Origin: JAYQKL01 sp038142705
Lineage (GTDB): Bacteria; Pseudomonadota; Alphaproteobacteria; RS24
Assembly (NCBI GenBank): GCA_965217015.1
Contig: OZ244224.1
Span: forward strand, 62,001-126,000
Direction of reading: 5' to 3'
Length of the DNA stretch: 64,000 nt
Numbering within the stretch: the stretch's first letter is position 1; each line of letters opens with the position of its first letter. This document shows positions 62,535 through 64,000 of the stretch, one piece after another. Below the pieces are notes generated by a model. That model did not search any database and was not told where the DNA came from. It worked only from the letters and a program-made list of their open reading frames with translations. The position numbers were made by a program, and so were the translations under genes.

Positions 62535-63020
62535 ATGACAATTTCAGTAGGCGATAAATTACCAGAAGTGACTTTCATGCATATGAGCGATGCGGGCCCT
62601 GCGCCGATTACGACAGAAGCGCTATTCAGCGGTAAAAATGTCGGGTTGTTTGCTCTGCCGGGTGCGTTTACCCCAACCTGCTCAAACCAGCATTTGCCAG
62701 GTTTTATTCAGCAGGCCGAGGCGCTGCGCGAAAAAGGGTTAGACACCATTATCTGCCTATCTGTGAATGATGCTTTTGTGATGGACGCATGGGGCAAGCA
62801 GCAAAATGCCGATGGCAAAGTCATGATGCTGGCCGATGGTAATGGCGAATTTACCGCTGCAATTGGGCTTGAAATGGACGGCTCTGGTTTTGGTATGGGC
62901 ACCCGCTCATTGCGTTATTCAATGATTGTGCGTGATGGGGTTGTTGAGGTTTTGAATGTTGAGTCAAATCCGGGTGAGGCCAAAGACTCAGGCGCGGAAA
63001 CCATGTTGGGTCAGCTTTAA
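62535..63020 (+). CDS. Peroxiredoxin, Prx5/AhpE-like (redoxin family)
   Basis: 161 residues. The peroxidatic Cys is in PGAFTPTCSNQHLPGF near residue 48, with the conserved Arg in GTRSLRYSMIV. It reduces peroxides using glutathione/glutaredoxin or thioredoxin. CLSVNDAFVMDAWGKQ is typical of bacterial Prx5. Only one Cys pattern fits a 1-Cys mechanism (another Cys near residue 75 may resolve). Transcribed alone and converging on rnhA with seven bases between. Confidence 0.92.
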   Translation: MTISVGDKLPEVTFMHMSDAGPAPITTEALFSGKNVGLFALPGAFTPTCSNQHLPGFIQQAEALREKGLDTIICLSVNDAFVMDAWGKQQNADGKVMMLADGNGEFTAAIGLEMDGSGFGMGTRSLRYSMIVRDGVVEVLNVESNPGEAKDSGAETMLGQL

Positions 63021-63027
63021 GCTTAGT

Positions 63028-63462
63028 TTATAAATATTGCGCCATGCCTTCACGCGCTAATTCATCGGCACGTTCATTGCCGGCGTGACCGGCATGGCCT
63101 TTAATCCATTCCCATTGCACATTATGACGGCTATTTTCAGCATCGAGCATTTGCCATAAATCGACATTTTTCACAGGTTTTTTGGCAGCGGTTTTCCAGC
63201 CGCGTTTTTTCCAATTATGAATCCAGCTTGTGATGCCATCTTTCAGATAGTTTGAGTCCGTTATCAGCCGAATGGCTGTGCCGGGCTCAATTTTTTTAAG
63301 CGCTTCAATCGCGGCCATCATTTCCATGCGGTTATTTGTGGTTTCAGCCGCGCCGCCGCAAAAGCTCGTTTCTTGCCCATTTTCAATAATCAGCACTCCC
63401 CAGCCACCAGGCCCAGGATTGCCTGAGCAAGCGCCATCTGTATAAATGGTGATTTCGGTCAT
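63028..63462 (-). CDS. rnhA: Ribonuclease HI
   Basis: 144 residues from ATG at 63462; the open frame to 63606 belongs to the region before. It cleaves RNA of RNA-DNA hybrids. Catalytic residues are in YTDGACSGNPGPGGWG (Asp), TTNNRMEMMAAIEAL (Glu), ITDSNYLKDGI (Asp) and NERADELAR (Asp). thrB ends 13 bases upstream, the usual thrB-rnhA order. Confidence 0.97.
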   Translation of the reverse strand: MTEITIYTDGACSGNPGPGGWGVLIIENGQETSFCGGAAETTNNRMEMMAAIEALKKIEPGTAIRLITDSNYLKDGITSWIHNWKKRGWKTAAKKPVKNVDLWQMLDAENSRHNVQWEWIKGHAGHAGNERADELAREGMAQYL

Positions 63463-63475
63463 GATGAGCGGTTCC

Positions 63476-64000
63476 TTAAATTTTTTCTTGGGTGATGCCG
63501 TAATCTTGCGGGCGGGTAGCGGTTTTGTGAAACCGCAAACGGCGCAAATAATCTGTCGGATTTTTGGGTCGCACAAGCGCCTCAGGATCGTGGTTAAACC
63601 AATCATGCAAACGGGTCAGCAAAAACCGCAATGCCGCGCCCCGCGATAAAATGGGCAGGGCTTGTATTTCCGCCTCTGATAGCGGGCGCACCGTCTGATA
63701 CCCTTCCAAAATAGCTTTGGCCTTGGTGATGTTAAAATTCACATCGGCTTCAAAACACCAAGCATTGAGAGTGATGGCGATGTCATAGACAAGCTGGTCT
63801 GTGCAGGCAAAATAAAAATCAATAATGCCAGAGACTTCATCATTGAGAAAAAACACATTATCGATAAATAAATCCGCATGGATAATGCCTGTGGGCAGGT
63901 TTTTGGGCCAGTTTTCTTGCATCAATGCCAGTTCTTCAGAAATATAGCTTTCCATATTTGGGTGAACCTGATTGACCTGATGGCGGTTTTGCTCAAATAA
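63476..64000 (-). CDS. thrB: Homoserine kinase (ThrB type II), partial at right edge
   Basis: The reading frame stays open to the end of the window, so the N-terminus lies beyond base 64000. The visible C-terminal 174 residues are the phosphotransferase fold: GIIHADLFIDNVFF with the catalytic HxD and N, GIIDFYFACTDQLVYDIAI with the metal-binding Asp, and LRFLLTRLHDWF. This is the aminoglycoside-kinase-like ThrB of alphaproteobacteria. It phosphorylates homoserine ahead of thrC. Confidence 0.92.
   Translation of the reverse strand, partial: LFEQNRHQVNQVHPNMESYISEELALMQENWPKNLPTGIIHADLFIDNVFFLNDEVSGIIDFYFACTDQLVYDIAITLNAWCFEADVNFNITKAKAILEGYQTVRPLSEAEIQALPILSRGAALRFLLTRLHDWFNHDPEALVRPKNPTDYLRRLRFHKTATRPQDYGITQEKI

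Noticed and set aside
1..64000. tRNA/rRNA genes, CRISPR, insertion sequences, prophage
   Set aside because: No T-loop/cloverleaf, spaced identical repeats, transposase or phage motifs were seen; tRNA detection by eye is imperfect, so a tRNAscan run would settle it.

Overview
The window is chromosomal DNA from an alphaproteobacterium, most like a free-living marine lineage such as SAR116 (my inference; no rRNA marker is present). The supporting gene orders are HAD-ribF-ileS-lspA-DUF3035-M16-M16, pmbA-cysQ-msbA-waaA-lpxK-lpxL, rsmE-gshA, ctaC-ctaD-ctaB-coxF-ctaG-ctaE-surf1-thrC, and a HisZ-dependent hisG. Genes are packed tightly: many overlap by 1-4 bases, several junctions have no gap, and several convergent pairs share or abut their stop codons. 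I see no phage, insertion sequence, CRISPR array, rRNA or tRNA.

Layout. 0.1-6 kb: a PopZ-family gene, then a type IV pilus/MSHA-like secretin and pseudopilin genes in two convergent groups, with an acidic membrane protein. 6-9.2 kb: a CHASE2 adenylate/guanylate cyclase paired with a metallo-beta-lactamase-fold hydrolase. 9.2-18.8 kb: envelope and housekeeping genes on the minus strand (rhomboid protease, M16 pair, DUF3035 lipoprotein, lspA, ileS, ribF, HAD phosphatase). 18.8-22.1 kb: an SDR enzyme, groESL with a heat-shock type promoter, and a candidate small RNA. 22.1-26.7 kb: hisS, then an operon of an HTH-HisZ fusion, hisG and a TauE-like permease. 26.8-30.2 kb: a ScfR/RamB-type regulator divergent from isocitrate lyase. 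30.3-40.7 kb: PPIase, mutL, acyl-CoA dehydrogenase, tadA, rluB-like, rsmD, purD, xseA, DUF2093 and an M23 protein. 40.7-48.1 kb: lipid A/Kdo assembly and export genes with cysQ and pmbA. 48.1-53 kb: ubiA, rsmE, gshA, tldD. 53.3-60.7 kb: the aa3-type cytochrome c oxidase operon ending in thrC. 60.7-64 kb: a multi-span membrane protein, yqgE, a peroxiredoxin, rnhA and a partial thrB.

The most interesting system is the histidine locus. HisZ, normally the regulatory subunit of ATP phosphoribosyltransferase, carries an N-terminal helix-turn-helix domain. The 85-base gap before it holds three copies of a 15-bp palindrome, TTCAW-N5-WTGAA, lying over a plausible promoter. This suggests that one protein both controls the enzyme allosterically and represses its own operon. 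HisG itself has an extra C-terminal domain of about 95 residues. The second notable site is the scfR-aceA gap, with 9-bp phased TTTACAA repeats and a strong inverted repeat in the aceA leader.

All calls come from reading motifs, lengths and context. No database search was run, and start codons are chosen by ribosome-binding sites and family length.
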